A stretch of 64,000 nucleotides of DNA from an uncultured Sphingomonadaceae bacterium (GCA_947493325.1 CANLQI010000002.1:124001-188000); one strand, 5' to 3'; positions 33,710 to 43,585 are shown, counted from the first letter of the stretch. Translations and numbers: made by a program. Notes: a model not told the origin generated them from the sequence alone.

Positions 33710-34495
33710 TTAGCCTTTATCCAAAACCTTTTGCGCCCGCTCGCGCAAATGCTCCACGGCTTCGCCATGAATTGCCGGAGAACAGCATAATACGCCGAAT
33801 GCCTGTCCCTTGCGGCTGTTATAGTGGAACGGCTCACCCAGCGCATCGGTGACACGGCCCCCCGCCTCGCGGGCGATCAGGGCCGCCGCGCCAATGTCCC
33901 ATTCATGGCCCCAGCGCAAAGTCGCCACCAGATCCGCCTCATCCGCCGCGACCATCGCCATGCGCAGTGCGATGCTGTTGGGCTGTTCGACCATGGTCAG
34001 CATCCGGTCCATTTTCATCAAATCCGCCGCCGGCACACGCGCGCCGGCAAATTCGGTGCGCGCGCTTGCACGAATTTTGTCGCCATTGCGATAAGCACCC
34101 CCGCCTGCGCGTGCGGTCCACAGCTCTGCGCGCGCAGGAGCGCATAACATGCCAAAAAGCGGCCTGTTATTACTGATAAGTGCCACTGACACGCACCAAC
34201 CGGTCCGTCCGCGTACAAAATCGCGCGTGCCATCAATCGGATCGACCAGCCAGACGAGATCACTGTCCAATCGGACCAGATCATCCGCTGTCTCCTCCGA
34301 CAGCCAGGCTGCAGAAGGCAGCAACTTGCCCAGCTCCGTTTTCAAAAACCGGTCAACCGCAAGATCGCTTTCGCTGACCGGCGTATCATTACCCTTTTGC
34401 CAGACTTTCAGATTGCTGCCTGCCTGCGCCCATCCCGCAGCGGCAATATCACCGGCCTCACGGATGATGCGCGTCAGGGCGTCATGGTCGATCAT
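33710..34495 (-). CDS. Inositol monophosphatase-superfamily protein, CysQ-like 3'(2'),5'-bisphosphate nucleotidase
   Basis: 261 aa Mg-dependent phosphatase. Metal-site motifs: WLSEE (64-68), WLVDPIDGTRDFV (Asp85, Asp88) and GHEWDIGAAALIAREAGG near 195-212. The order and KGNDTPVSESD at 34-44 fit the CysQ branch, which hydrolyses 3'-phosphoadenosine 5'-phosphate from sulfate assimilation, though inositol-phosphate activity cannot be excluded. It follows pmbA by 6 bases on the same strand, so they form an operon. Confidence 0.9.
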   Translation of the reverse strand: MIDHDALTRIIREAGDIAAAGWAQAGSNLKVWQKGNDTPVSESDLAVDRFLKTELGKLLPSAAWLSEETADDLVRLDSDLVWLVDPIDGTRDFVRGRTGWCVSVALISNNRPLFGMLCAPARAELWTARAGGGAYRNGDKIRASARTEFAGARVPAADLMKMDRMLTMVEQPNSIALRMAMVAADEADLVATLRWGHEWDIGAAALIAREAGGRVTDALGEPFHYNSRKGQAFGVLCCSPAIHGEAVEHLRERAQKVLDKG

Positions 34496-34501
34496 AAGAA
34501 A

Positions 34502-35848
34502 TCAGTCACCGGCAACTGTCATGCCGTCTATACGCAGGGTCGGCACATTGACCGCGCGCCGTATTTCCAGATCATCTGCCGGGACCATGGCGGCAAACAT
34601 GTCTTTCAGATTACCGGCAATGGTAATGCCGCTCACCGCCGCACCCAATTCGCCGTCCTGAATCAGGAAACCGCTCGCCCCGCGGCTATAGTCGCCCGTC
34701 ACACCATTGACGCCCATGCCGATCAGCTCATTAATATATACACCATGCTTGATATCCGCCATTAACTGCGCCGGGCTGACTTCGCCCGGAGCAATATGCA
34801 GGTTGCTGGCGCCCGTACCGGGTGAACCGGCCGCGCCGCGTGTGGCATGGCCCGTGGGGACAAGGTCCAGTTGCCGTGCGGTGGCCGCATTAAGCAGCCA
34901 TGTCGTCAACCGTCCATTATCGACAATATTGCGCGCAGATGTTGGCAATCCTTCGCCATCAAAAGACTTTGAGCGCAAACCGCGCGGCAGGTGCGGATTA
35001 TCATGCACGCTGACCGAACTGTCAAAAACCTGCGTATCCAGTGCATCAAGCAGGAAACTTGTCTGCCGGGCAATGGCCTGTCCGGAAATCGCCCCCAGCA
35101 AATGACCGATCAGGCTGCTGCCGACACGCGGATCATATATAACCGGCATTGCGCCGCTTTTGATGCTGACCGGATTCATGCGCTTTACTGCACGCGCGCC
35201 TGCACGGCGGCCAATATCGGCGGGGCTTTCCAAGTCAGCAAAATGACGCACACTGTGGCTTGCATAGTCGCGCTGCATATCACTGCCTTCGCCTGCCAAA
35301 ACGCTGGCAGAAAGGCCGTAACCCGTGCCCGAATAACAGCCATCAAACCCATGGCTGGTCGACAGCGCAACGCAGGCGCGCGCCGCACTGGCGCCGCCGC
35401 CCTCGCTGTTGGTTACGCCATCCACGGCGCGCGCGGCATCTTCCGCCTCCAACGCCATATCGCGCAGGATTTGCGGCTCAGGCTCACCGCCATCGCCCAA
35501 ATCCAAATCAGGGATCGCCCCCGTCATCAACAATTCGGTATCGGCCAGCCCTGCATAGGGATCTTCAGGCGCTGCTTTGGCCATATGTCCCGCACGCTCA
35601 ACCAGTTTTGTGAGCGCGTCATCTGACATATCGGACGAGGAAATAGTGGCTGAACGCTGGCCATCGAAATAGCGCAGGCCAATGGTTTCGCCTTCAGAAC
35701 GTTCGACATCCTCAAGCACGCCAAGGCGCATGCCGACCTGTGTCGTGGCATCACAGATATAGACTGCATCGGCTGTACTGGCCCCTGACTTTACAGCGGC
35801 TTTGACAAGTGAATGTGCGCGTTCCTGCGCTTCATTGGGAGTAAGCAT
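34502..35848 (-). CDS. pmbA: TldD/PmbA (TldE) family metalloprotease subunit
   Basis: 448 aa member of the PmbA/TldE family (modulator of DNA gyrase). TldD/TldE form a heterodimeric Zn protease processing peptides such as microcin B17. This gene matches the TldE subunit, which lacks the HExxxH of TldD: no such motif is present, while the TldE-like SVHDNPHLPRGLRSKSFDGEG and the C-terminal NGVTGDYSRGASGF are. The track start at 35854 is a TTG; I prefer the ATG at 35848. No tldD lies in the window. Confidence 0.93.
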   Translation of the reverse strand: MLTPNEAQERAHSLVKAAVKSGASTADAVYICDATTQVGMRLGVLEDVERSEGETIGLRYFDGQRSATISSSDMSDDALTKLVERAGHMAKAAPEDPYAGLADTELLMTGAIPDLDLGDGGEPEPQILRDMALEAEDAARAVDGVTNSEGGGASAARACVALSTSHGFDGCYSGTGYGLSASVLAGEGSDMQRDYASHSVRHFADLESPADIGRRAGARAVKRMNPVSIKSGAMPVIYDPRVGSSLIGHLLGAISGQAIARQTSFLLDALDTQVFDSSVSVHDNPHLPRGLRSKSFDGEGLPTSARNIVDNGRLTTWLLNAATARQLDLVPTGHATRGAAGSPGTGASNLHIAPGEVSPAQLMADIKHGVYINELIGMGVNGVTGDYSRGASGFLIQDGELGAAVSGITIAGNLKDMFAAMVPADDLEIRRAVNVPTLRIDGMTVAGD

Positions 35849-35912
35849 GGCCAAGCATTACGAGGCGCCGCGGCGCACGTCAATTAGCGATAGTCATGCG
35901 GGGCGGATAGAG

Positions 35913-36314
35913 TCAGCCGAGGCTTGAAAAGCCTTTGAATATTGCCACGAGCAGGAACGGGAAACCGATGGCCGTAAGCCATATCATGATCCGATCGATA
36001 GTATATTGCCGCGCGAGTTCCTGCTGCGACCAGCCGCTTTCAATGCGGTGTTCCCAGATTTTTTCAAGCTTGCGGCATACCGGAATAATCAAACCGACAA
36101 GCACGACAAGTGCCAGATAGGGAAGCATCGATATCCCATTGTCGTGACCGCCAATGGCCTCCACCACGACAAAAATCTGCAAACCTGTGTAAGCAAGCAG
36201 CGCATAGGCAATATGGTTGCTGATCTTGCGTTGCCAGTTTGGCGTATCATCCGCGCGCGCAGCACGCTGCGCACTGTCGAAATAGCTCTCGTGCTTGTCT
36301 GCTGTTTTTGCCAT
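35913..36314 (-). CDS. Small inner-membrane protein of unknown function
   Basis: 133 aa with two transmembrane helices in the middle (ALLAYTGLQIFVVVEAI; LPYLALVVLVGLIIPV) and one at the C-terminus (MIWLTAIGFPFLLVAIF). The N-terminus is polar (KHESYFDSAQRAARAD). GGGGGA lies seven bases before the ATG at 36314; the track starts 31 codons earlier. No recognised family. It is divergent from the Old Yellow Enzyme gene. Confidence 0.75.
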   Translation of the reverse strand: MAKTADKHESYFDSAQRAARADDTPNWQRKISNHIAYALLAYTGLQIFVVVEAIGGHDNGISMLPYLALVVLVGLIIPVCRKLEKIWEHRIESGWSQQELARQYTIDRIMIWLTAIGFPFLLVAIFKGFSSLG

Positions 36315-36501
36315 TTTTACATCCCCCGGCTTTTGCCGTTTTAACCCCATCTCGATTATCAATTCTGTCATGAGTCCGTACATCGTGCAAGGGACAATTC
36401 CAGGCACGCCATATTCATGCTAACCCCCGGAAAACCTTGCTTGCTTACCGGTTATTCACACGCTACAAAGTTGCAAATCGCCACTCACTTTAGGAACAGA
36501 T

Positions 36502-37794
36502 ATGGCCTCCAACCTCCAATCCCGATTGAAGCTGCCATGCGGCGCTACGCTTAAAAACCGCATCGCAAAAGCCGCTATGACAGAGGGACTCGCCGATGCT
36601 GAAGGCGTGCCTACCAAGGCACTCGAAAATCTTTACCGGCTATGGTCGGACGGCGGTGCAGGTCTGCTCCTTACCGGCAATATCATTATCGACCGCGACC
36701 ATTTGGAACGGCCCGGCAATGTCATTATACACGGCGAACCCGATGCAAAACTGGCGGCGGCGCTGAAAAACTGGGCCAAAGTGGCAACCCGGGGCGGCAA
36801 CGGATTCTGGGCGCAGCTTAGCCATGGCGGACGGCAGGTCATGAAAATTGTTAACCCTTCACCCAAAGCCCCCTCGCCCGTGCAGCTGGGTCTTCCCGGC
36901 GGACAGTTTGGCGAGCCAGTGGCGCTTACGGCCGAAGAGATAGAGGAACTGGTCGAACGCTTTGCCATTGCGGCGGGCGCGGTCAAAAAAGCGGGCTTCA
37001 CAGGCGTGCAAATTCATGCTGCGCACGGATATCTGCTATCCTCCTTCCTCAGCCCGCGTGCGAACCAACGCGATGATGCATATGGGGGCTCTCTGGAAAA
37101 CCGGGCGCGGATGCTGCTGGGTACAGTGGCCGCTGTCCGCAAAAAGGTCGGCGCGAAATTCCCGGTTGCGGTCAAGCTCAACAGCGCGGATTTTCAGCGC
37201 GGCGGCTTTGCATTCGAGGACAGCCTGCAGGTTGCGCAATGGCTTGAAGAGGCTGGCGTTGATTTGATCGAAATAAGCGGCGGCAACTACGAACAGCCCA
37301 AACTGCTTGGCATTGAGGGCATGGAAGAAGAGGCCAAGCAGAATGTCGCGCCCTCTACCGCCGCCCGCGAAGCTTATTTCGTTGATTTCGCGCTCGCCAT
37401 GCAGGAAAAAGTGCAGATTCCGCTCATGGTGACAGGTGGTTTTCGCAGCCGTGAAGCGATGGACTATGCGCTGAGCCGCGGCGCGGCGGACGTGATCGGC
37501 ATTGGCCGCCCGATGTGTACCATGCCTGATGCGCCGAAACAGCTGTTTGATGGCCTCACCAAACTGCCCACGCATGAAAACGAGCTGCAGTTCATCCCCG
37601 ACTGGCTGGGCTTCCTCAAGCGCATTCAGGCACTGAAAGCGCTGGACGGGTTTGCCGTGCAATACTGGTATTACGGACAGCTCTATGCGCTTGCGGAAAA
37701 AGGTGTGAAAAATGAAAAGCTCACCCCGTTCAAAGGCTTCCGCGAAGTCGAGATGCGCAACCGCACACTAATGAAAGCGCGCAAGGCGGGATAA
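36502..37794 (+). CDS. NADH:flavin oxidoreductase / Old Yellow Enzyme family protein
   Basis: A 430 aa FMN-dependent TIM barrel. OYE features: AKAAMTEGLAD near the N-terminus, WAQLSHGGRQ for flavin binding, IHAAHGYLLSSFLSPRANQRDDAYGGSLENRARML as the catalytic signature, and VTGGFRSREAMDYALSRGAADVIGIGRP for phosphate binding. Length is that of the single-domain class, with no C-terminal 2,4-dienoyl-CoA reductase domain. It reduces activated alkenes; the natural substrate is unknown. Confidence 0.93.
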   Translation: MASNLQSRLKLPCGATLKNRIAKAAMTEGLADAEGVPTKALENLYRLWSDGGAGLLLTGNIIIDRDHLERPGNVIIHGEPDAKLAAALKNWAKVATRGGNGFWAQLSHGGRQVMKIVNPSPKAPSPVQLGLPGGQFGEPVALTAEEIEELVERFAIAAGAVKKAGFTGVQIHAAHGYLLSSFLSPRANQRDDAYGGSLENRARMLLGTVAAVRKKVGAKFPVAVKLNSADFQRGGFAFEDSLQVAQWLEEAGVDLIEISGGNYEQPKLLGIEGMEEEAKQNVAPSTAAREAYFVDFALAMQEKVQIPLMVTGGFRSREAMDYALSRGAADVIGIGRPMCTMPDAPKQLFDGLTKLPTHENELQFIPDWLGFLKRIQALKALDGFAVQYWYYGQLYALAEKGVKNEKLTPFKGFREVEMRNRTLMKARKAG

Positions 37795-37811
37795 CACCCG
37801 AATCTAATCGT

Positions 37812-38396
37812 TTAATTGGTTACTGCGGGCGGTGTTTCATTGCCGGAATCGGTCTCATTTGTGCGGAGTGGAGGCTTTGCCCGCAGCGCGCTCTCTACAG
37901 GCCGGGGCTGTGTCGGTTTGCGTGGCTCGCCTCCAGCCCTGGCGTCGTTTTGCCACTGGCCATCTGCTGTCACGATATGGCCGTCGATATAGGTTTCGTC
38001 CTGCATCTCCGCGATATCACCGGTCCCGGCAAACTCCGTGCCAGCACCGCCGTCATCTAGGCCTTTTTCCAGTTCCATGCGCACCTTTTTCATTGCAGGT
38101 TCGCCCGGCACAAGCACGCGCGCGCCGTTTTTGTTGCGCATGCCTGTACCAGCAGACGTGTCGGCAGGTGCACGGCGCGTATATTGTTCGGTTTTGCGCA
38201 AAGGCACAGCACCAGCCGAAGGATCCTGCCCCAGTTCATATTTTTCCATAGCCGATTGCACGGGGGGTGCAGACGCGGCCAGATCGCCGCGAACGTCGCC
38301 CACCATCATGGAGGAAACACCAAGACCCAATGCCATGCCCGCGCAGCATAATAGAAGGCCGAAGCATAGCAGCTTTAACTTTGAGCTATTTCTCAT
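37812..38396 (-). CDS. Membrane-anchored periplasmic protein of unknown function
   Basis: 194 aa. A single N-terminal transmembrane or signal segment (KLLCFGLLLCCAGMALGLGVSSMMVGD) is followed by about 165 residues of low-complexity polar sequence rich in Gly, Pro, Ala and charged residues, probably disordered. No domain recognised. Its DNA has normal composition for the region and it lies convergent to the Old Yellow Enzyme gene, which ends 17 bases away. Confidence 0.65.
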   Translation of the reverse strand: MRNSSKLKLLCFGLLLCCAGMALGLGVSSMMVGDVRGDLAASAPPVQSAMEKYELGQDPSAGAVPLRKTEQYTRRAPADTSAGTGMRNKNGARVLVPGEPAMKKVRMELEKGLDDGGAGTEFAGTGDIAEMQDETYIDGHIVTADGQWQNDARAGGEPRKPTQPRPVESALRAKPPLRTNETDSGNETPPAVTN

Positions 38397-38534
38397 AACG
38401 AAAATAGCATATCACACTTCGGCTGCCCTGCAAAACAGCGGATGTGGCAGTAATTTGCGGCTTGGCATTTTCTCTGCCGTGCTATCAGAATATTGCGCAC
38501 GCCTCACACCGGATGCGTCATTATTGACCGGGCA

Positions 38535-38563
38535 TAAAAAAGGCGGCCCGAAAGCCGCCTTTT
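38535..38563 (-). terminator. Intrinsic terminator of rplM-rpsI
   Basis: Read on the minus strand, AAAAGGCGGC-TTTCGG-GCCGCCTTTTTT forms a strong stem followed by a T-run, 24 bases after the rpsI stop. Confidence 0.85.
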
Positions 38564-38586
38564 CGTATGTAACCTGGCAAAACGGA

Positions 38587-39099
38587 TTAACGTTTCGAGA
38601 ACTGGAAGCTCTTACGCGCTTTGGCGCGGCCATATTTCTTACGCTCAACCGCACGGCTGTCGCGGGTCAGGAAGCCAGCGGCCTTGACCACACCGCGCAG
38701 CGCCGGTTCATATTTCGTCAGCGCCTGTGAGATACCGTGCTTTACAGCGCCCGCCTGACCGGAAAGGCCGCCGCCTTTTACGGTGCAGACAACGTCATAC
38801 TGGCCGGTACGCTCGGCAACTTCGAAAGGCTGCGCAATAACCAGACGCAGTGTCGGACGTGCAAAATACACTTCCTGGTCACGGCCGTTGACGGTCACTT
38901 TGCCCTTGCCGGGTTTCAGCCATACGCGGGCAACCGCGTCTTTACGACGGCCCGTGGCATAGGCGCGGCCCTGCTCGTCAATTTCCTGCTCACGCAGGGG
39001 CATGGGTTCGGCTTGTACGGTTTCTACCGCAGCGCCTGCTTCGGCATTGGCTTCGGCTGCGTCGCCGGCGATTTCTTTAAGATCGGAAAGGTCTGACAT
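38587..39099 (-). CDS. rpsI: 30S ribosomal protein S9
   Basis: 170 aa: an acidic N-terminal extension of about 40 residues followed by the S9 core ([31 protein letters not shown]) and the invariant basic C-terminus [17 protein letters not shown] whose tail contacts P-site tRNA. The N-terminal extension is typical of alphaproteobacteria. Its start overlaps the rplM stop by one base. Confidence 0.98.
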   Translation of the reverse strand: MSDLSDLKEIAGDAAEANAEAGAAVETVQAEPMPLREQEIDEQGRAYATGRRKDAVARVWLKPGKGKVTVNGRDQEVYFARPTLRLVIAQPFEVAERTGQYDVVCTVKGGGLSGQAGAVKHGISQALTKYEPALRGVVKAAGFLTRDSRAVERKKYGRAKARKSFQFSKR

Positions 39100-39578
39100 T
39101 ATGCACCCACCTTGTTCTTGCGGTTCAGGTTAGCAACGTCGAGCACTTCAGGCTTCTGCCCTTCATGCGGGTGCTCGGTGCCATTATAGAGATGCAGCGC
39201 GCGCATCTGGTCACGGCCCAAAGGACCGCGCGGGATCATACGTTCAACGGCTTTTTCCAGCACGCGCTCAGGGAATTTACCCTCCAGCACGCGTTCCGGT
39301 GTGGTTTCTTTCAAACCGCCGGGATAGCCGGTATGCTTGTAATATTTCTTGTTCTTCAGCTTATTGCCGGTGAACTTCACCTTGTCAGCATTGACAACAA
39401 TGACATGGTCGCCGCAATCAACGTGCGGGGTGTAGCTTGGCTTGTGCTTGCCGCGCAGGATATTGGCGATAATCGTGGCAACGCGGCCAACAACCAGGTT
39501 TTCGGCATCAATAATGTGCCATTTCTTTTCCACTTCGTGCGGCTTGGCCGACTGTGTGGTTTTGTGCAGCGCCTTCAT
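39099..39578 (-). CDS. rplM: 50S ribosomal protein L13
   Basis: 159 aa. L13 signatures: [27 protein letters not shown], a [16 protein letters not shown] core, and the conserved [29 protein letters not shown] lies eight bases before the ATG at 39578; the track start at 39653 is too early. First gene of the rplM-rpsI operon. Confidence 0.98.
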   Translation of the reverse strand: MKALHKTTQSAKPHEVEKKWHIIDAENLVVGRVATIIANILRGKHKPSYTPHVDCGDHVIVVNADKVKFTGNKLKNKKYYKHTGYPGGLKETTPERVLEGKFPERVLEKAVERMIPRGPLGRDQMRALHLYNGTEHPHEGQKPEVLDVANLNRKNKVGA

Positions 39579-39809
39579 CGGGCTAACCTCCAGATAATGC
39601 TCCGGGTTGCTATCAGTAGAAAGCGATTGCTTGCACCGAACAAGCCGTAGCATGGTTTACATGATTCGGCTGATAGTCATAAAACCATCAGGGAAGCGGC
39701 CTAATGCGCATTAATTACGCGCAAGTCAAGCAAAACTGCGGCATAGAAAATGGGTATAATAATACCTTACAGATTTTCATAGGAGTTTCGGGAAGGTAAA
39801 TACGGCTTT

Positions 39810-40142
39810 TCAGCTGTTCGTGACTTGGCCCTGAACCCATTTTGCAAAACTTGCTGGCGCGGAGTCGATATTCCAGCACGCGATGGCAGGCTCGTCATAG
39901 CTATGCAGCTCTGTCAGCCTATCCATAAAAGCATCTGCCATATCAGCGGGGAGTTTGAACAGCGCGGCAGTTTCGGATTCGGTCTGCACCGCGCCTTCCC
40001 AGTGGTATATGGATGTTGCCGCGCCCAATATGTTGGCACAGGCGGCCAATCTTTCCTCGACCAATTGCCGTGCCACTCTTGCTGCTTCATCGGCGCTGCC
40101 AAACGGACAATAGGCCATGGCGATCTGTCCCCCGCTATCCAT
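39810..40142 (-). CDS. cutA: Divalent-cation tolerance protein CutA
   Basis: 110 aa CutA1-family trimeric protein. Motifs CPFGSADEAARVARQLVEERLAACANI, SIYHWEGAVQTESETAALFKL and the final HSYDEPAIACWNID are present. The family is implicated in copper tolerance, though its mechanism is unsettled. The start overlaps the end of ctaA by 8 bases; alternative starts exist at 40199 and 40118. Co-transcription with ctaA is likely. Confidence 0.9.
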   Translation of the reverse strand: MDSGGQIAMAYCPFGSADEAARVARQLVEERLAACANILGAATSIYHWEGAVQTESETAALFKLPADMADAFMDRLTELHSYDEPAIACWNIDSAPASFAKWVQGQVTNS

Positions 40143-41223
40143 GGATAGGAAGCGGTCTAGAAATAACCGTATCGGCCTGCGTGCGGCGGCCCAGCACATG
40201 AATGCCCCACACAGTCGCCATCACCACCAGCGCGCCCACTGCCTGATGCAGCACGGCGAGCGTGATATGCATGCCCGTCATAACCGTTGCGATACCGAGC
40301 AATATCTGCACTCCGAACGCGCTATGGATTGCTATCGATACATGCCGAGAGCCCGCAGCCCTTACACGGCGCGCCAGCCATATAAGTACAGCCACCAATG
40401 CCCATGCCCACCAACGGTGCGCAAAATGCACAAGAAACGGGTCATTGGCGAGCGCGGACAGAATGCCGAAGCTCCAGTCAATCCCATCCGGGAACAGGCG
40501 TTCATTCATAAGCGGCCATGTATTCGAGACATATCCGGCGTTAAGACCTGCCGTATATGCTCCCAGTAGCAGCTGGATAAAAAGCACGGCCAGCACAAAC
40601 AGGCTGAACACGGTCAGCCGCGCCGGAACAGTATTTCCTCTGGCATATTGGCGCAGGTCAAGCGCAGTCCATGCCAACCCGCCCAATATCAGCAGCGCGT
40701 TCAGCAAATGTACCGCCAGCCGGTAATGGCTTACATCGGTACGGCCCACCAGGCCGGACGCCACCATCCACCAGCCGATTGCGCCCTGCAATGCACCAAG
40801 ACCAAGTAAAGCTGCCAAACGCCAGTGATAACCTGGCGGAATGGCCCGCTTCCAGGCAAACCACAGAAAAGGCACCGCAAAGGCGACACCGATCAGCCGA
40901 CCGATCAGGCGGTGGATATATTCCCAGAAATAGATGAACTTGAATTGCGCCAGCGTCATCGACTGGTTGACGGTCTGAAATTCGGTCGTCGTCTTGTACA
41001 GATCGAATTCCGCCTGCCAGTCCGCTTCATTGAACGGCGGCACAGCCCCACTCACCGGTTTCCATTCTGTAATCGACAGGCCGGATTCAGTCAGCCGGGT
41101 GATACCGCCCACCACAATAATGGCAAAGACCAGCAACGCCACGCCCATAAGCCAGTTGGCAATGGCGATAGGCCTATATCTGGCATCATGTACACCGACA
41201 GGATGTGTTAGCGTATCTTGCAT
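40135..41223 (-). CDS. ctaA: Heme A synthase (COX15/CtaA)
   Basis: A 362 aa polytopic membrane enzyme with eight predicted helices. It oxidises the methyl group of heme O to heme A for cytochrome c oxidase. Heme-ligand histidines lie in FWEYIHRLIGRLIG, RLAVHLLNALL, LVHFAHRWWAWAL and AVLHQAVGALV. The ESGLSITEWKPVSGAVPP signature near the N-terminus is characteristic of the COX15 type. No ctaB or cytochrome oxidase subunits lie in the window. Confidence 0.94.
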   Translation of the reverse strand: MQDTLTHPVGVHDARYRPIAIANWLMGVALLVFAIIVVGGITRLTESGLSITEWKPVSGAVPPFNEADWQAEFDLYKTTTEFQTVNQSMTLAQFKFIYFWEYIHRLIGRLIGVAFAVPFLWFAWKRAIPPGYHWRLAALLGLGALQGAIGWWMVASGLVGRTDVSHYRLAVHLLNALLILGGLAWTALDLRQYARGNTVPARLTVFSLFVLAVLFIQLLLGAYTAGLNAGYVSNTWPLMNERLFPDGIDWSFGILSALANDPFLVHFAHRWWAWALVAVLIWLARRVRAAGSRHVSIAIHSAFGVQILLGIATVMTGMHITLAVLHQAVGALVVMATVWGIHVLGRRTQADTVISRPLPIHG

Positions 41224-41337
41224 AGCCGCTATGTGCGGTTTTCCTACATTTTTCGCAAGTGTGTTATTTGCAACATGACGTGAAAAATAGTGCGCGACGT
41301 CTTGCGCGATGTTATATTATATCTTATGTGATGAATC

Positions 41338-41706
41338 ATGTTCAATCGACTCAACCGGGACGGCCTTATGGACCGGACGGCAATGCTGCTGTCCGGCCTG
41401 TGCGCTGTGCATTGCATTGCCAGCGCAGTATTTGTTGCTGTACTGGCCTCTGCGGGCGGTATTTTGCTGGACCCAATTATCCATGAAGTCGGTTTAATCA
41501 TTGCCATCATATTGGGCGCGATCGCGCTCGGTTATGGCGCATTGCAACATGGCTATATGATGCCGCTTGCGATCGGTTCGCTCGGCATCGGCGTCATGAT
41601 GGGTGCGCTGGAACTGCCGCATGATGGCGGCGAGGTTCTGTTCACGATTATTGGTGTGGCGATACTTGCTTTGGGCCATGACCTGAACTACCGCGCCACC
41701 CACTAA
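41338..41706 (+). CDS. MerC-domain small membrane protein
   Basis: 122 aa with four transmembrane helices. MerC-type metal motif in LSGLCAVHCIAS (CxxHC, about 20-24) within the first helix, and a polar LPHDGGE near residue 95. MerC proteins transport mercuric ions in mer operons; chromosomal stand-alone copies like this are common in sphingomonads and their cargo is not known. No other mer gene is nearby. The start could also be at M11. Confidence 0.85.
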   Translation: MFNRLNRDGLMDRTAMLLSGLCAVHCIASAVFVAVLASAGGILLDPIIHEVGLIIAIILGAIALGYGALQHGYMMPLAIGSLGIGVMMGALELPHDGGEVLFTIIGVAILALGHDLNYRATH

Positions 41707-41812
41707 ATTCAGTACAGCTTCGTTAGTCCGCTATAGAGATATTATGCGCGAAGGGCTTTCCACCATGCGCCATAATATCTATATTCACCTTATGACTCAC
41801 GAACATGATGTA

Positions 41813-42016
41813 ATGATTACGGTAACCGTCAATGACGAAACCCATGAAGTGCCGGAGGGCAGCACGGTTGCTTATCTGTGCCGCGATATAGGGCTTGACC
41901 CCGAAAAAGTGGCGGTGGAGCGCAATCTTGAAATCGTCCCGCGCTCAACACTTGAAGAAGCTTTTGTCAGCGCAGGTGATAAATTCGAAATTGTACATTT
42001 TGTCGGCGGCGGCTAA
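41813..42016 (+). CDS. thiS: Sulfur carrier protein ThiS
   Basis: 67 aa ubiquitin-like sulfur carrier ending in the diagnostic VGGG, whose C-terminal glycine is thiocarboxylated for thiazole formation. ITVTVNDETHEVPEGSTVAYL and VAVERNLEIVPRS match ThiS. The ATG at 41813 gives the normal length; the longer track ORF from 41744 has no support. thiG follows after 33 bases. Confidence 0.9.
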   Translation: MITVTVNDETHEVPEGSTVAYLCRDIGLDPEKVAVERNLEIVPRSTLEEAFVSAGDKFEIVHFVGGG

Positions 42017-42049
42017 TACATCAAAATCCATATCAGGAACGGCAATCCA

Positions 42050-42832
42050 ATGACATTACAAGCGAACGACAGCTGGACTGTCGCCGGCCAGACTTTTAGC
42101 TCCCGTCTGATTGTAGGTACGGGCAAATATAAGGATTTTGCGGAAAACGCTTCCGCGCTTGAAGCTTCGGGCGCAGAAATTGTCACTGTCGCCGTGCGCC
42201 GCGTCAATGTGTCGGACCCGAACGCGCCGATGCTGACCGATTTCATTGACCCGAAGAAAGTAACCTATCTACCCAATACGGCGGGCTGTTTCACTGGTGA
42301 GGAAGCGATCCGCACCTTGCGGCTGGCACGGGAAGCAGGCGGCTGGGAGTTGGTCAAGCTCGAAGTATTGGGCGAAGCGAAAACGCTTTATCCCGACATG
42401 CATGAAACCCTGCGCGCAACCGAGACACTCGCCAAGGAAGGCTTCAAGCCTATGGTTTACTGCGTCGATGATCCAATTGCCGCGAAACGTCTGGAAGATG
42501 CGGGCGCAGTTGCCATCATGCCGCTCGGCGCGCCTATTGGTTCTGGCCTGGGTATACAGAACCGCGTTACGATCCGCCTGATTGTCGAGGGCGCAAATGT
42601 CCCCGTGCTGGTCGATGCCGGGGTAGGCACGGCGTCGGATGCTGCAATTGCGATGGAACTGGGCTGTGACGGCGTGCTGATGAATACCGCTATTGCCGAG
42701 GCCAAACAGCCGGTGCAAATGGCGCGGGCGATGAAGCTGGCGGTTGAGGCTGGCCGCGCCGCCTATCTGGCCGGACGTATGGGCCGCCGCAAATATGCCG
42801 ACCCCTCAAGTCCTCTTGCTGGATTGATTTAA
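42050..42832 (+). CDS. thiG: Thiazole synthase ThiG
   Basis: A 260 aa TIM-barrel enzyme forming the thiazole phosphate of thiamine from DXP, ThiS thiocarboxylate and dehydroglycine. Schiff-base lysine in LVKLEVLG (Lys103). Other conserved parts: [43 protein letters not shown] and [21 protein letters not shown] precedes the ATG. Together with thiS it forms a thiamine operon; no TPP riboswitch was recognised upstream. Confidence 0.96.
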   Translation: MTLQANDSWTVAGQTFSSRLIVGTGKYKDFAENASALEASGAEIVTVAVRRVNVSDPNAPMLTDFIDPKKVTYLPNTAGCFTGEEAIRTLRLAREAGGWELVKLEVLGEAKTLYPDMHETLRATETLAKEGFKPMVYCVDDPIAAKRLEDAGAVAIMPLGAPIGSGLGIQNRVTIRLIVEGANVPVLVDAGVGTASDAAIAMELGCDGVLMNTAIAEAKQPVQMARAMKLAVEAGRAAYLAGRMGRRKYADPSSPLAGLI

Positions 42833-43165
42833 GACAAACTGCGCCCGTAATATTATTACGTATGCTTAATGTGATTGATATTATTATGTCTTCAAATCGT
42901 CATATTTCTTAAATAAATACAGTCATCGACAGGAAAATGTCGTTGGTCGATGTTGTCGGTCATTCAGCGACGAAAGTTGCAGCCAGTCGAACCCTTGCTG
43001 AATTCCAAAACCACTTCGCATATCACAATGGAGTGTGGCGGGCTAATTACAGCTCCCCAGGCCGACATTGCCCGCTACATATCGATAAACGAAACAAGCT
43101 TTTCCAAAACCGAAATCCCCGTTTCAGGTTGCAGGAAGCTATTGTCAGATGAAAGGAAATTTGAA
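42833..43165. other. Gene-free AT-rich interval upstream of the UrcA-type gene
   Basis: 333 bases without a convincing gene. A hairpin CATCGAC...GTCGATG with inner CGACA/TGTCG occurs near 42924-42953. Track ORFs here (42937-43152 and the 5' part of 42950-43519) have no signal or motif and lack a ribosome site. Confidence 0.4.
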
Positions 43166-43519
43166 ATGTCTCCCCGCGCCTCTCTCATAACCACCGCACT
43201 ATCTTCACTAGCTCTCATTGCTGTAGCCGCACCTGCTGTAGCGCAAACTCATGAAACACGCAGTGTTGAAGTCGCCTATGCCGACTTGGATTTAACCACA
43301 AAAGCCGGTGCAAAACGCTTAGAGACACGCGTCCGATTCGCAGCCAAATCAGTTTGCGGACCTAATCCTGGCCGCAGTCTAGCCGCACAGCAAGATTACA
43401 AGAATTGTGTTAATACAGCCATTACGGGCGGCAACAAAGCGATGATTACTGTTCTTGCACAAGCGCGAGCTGGCCAGACGCTTGCTAGCGCAAATCAGAA
43501 AATTATTGTAGGCAACTAA
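43166..43519 (+). CDS. UrcA-family exported protein
   Basis: 117 aa. Signal peptide SLITTALSSLALIAVAAPAVAQT, then the UrcA-type core: VEVAYADLDLTTKAGAKRLETRVRFAAKSVCG...DYKNCVNTAI with the conserved Cys pair. The family is widespread in sphingomonads and caulobacters and has no established role. AAAGGAAA lies nine bases before the ATG at 43166. It is followed by an intrinsic terminator. Confidence 0.88.
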   Translation: MSPRASLITTALSSLALIAVAAPAVAQTHETRSVEVAYADLDLTTKAGAKRLETRVRFAAKSVCGPNPGRSLAAQQDYKNCVNTAITGGNKAMITVLAQARAGQTLASANQKIIVGN

Positions 43520-43539
43520 GTCTTCAGGATATATGACCT

Positions 43540-43568
43540 AAAGCCCGGCATAGCTGCCGGGCTTTTCT
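43540..43568. terminator. Bidirectional terminator between UrcA-type gene and LytTR regulator
   Basis: AAAGCCCGGC-ATAGCT-GCCGGGCTTTT: a ten-pair stem with a T-run on the plus side and A-rich flank giving a T-run on the minus side, between convergent genes. Confidence 0.85.
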
Positions 43569-43585
43569 ATTTTTCCAATCAACAG

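Noticed and set aside
41707-41812. TPP riboswitch before thiS
   Set aside because: Only about 100 bases and no match to the conserved TPP elements.
42937-43152. A 71-codon ORF in the thiG-UrcA spacer
   Set aside because: No ribosome site, signal or motif; overlaps the 5' extension of the UrcA frame and has no coding character.
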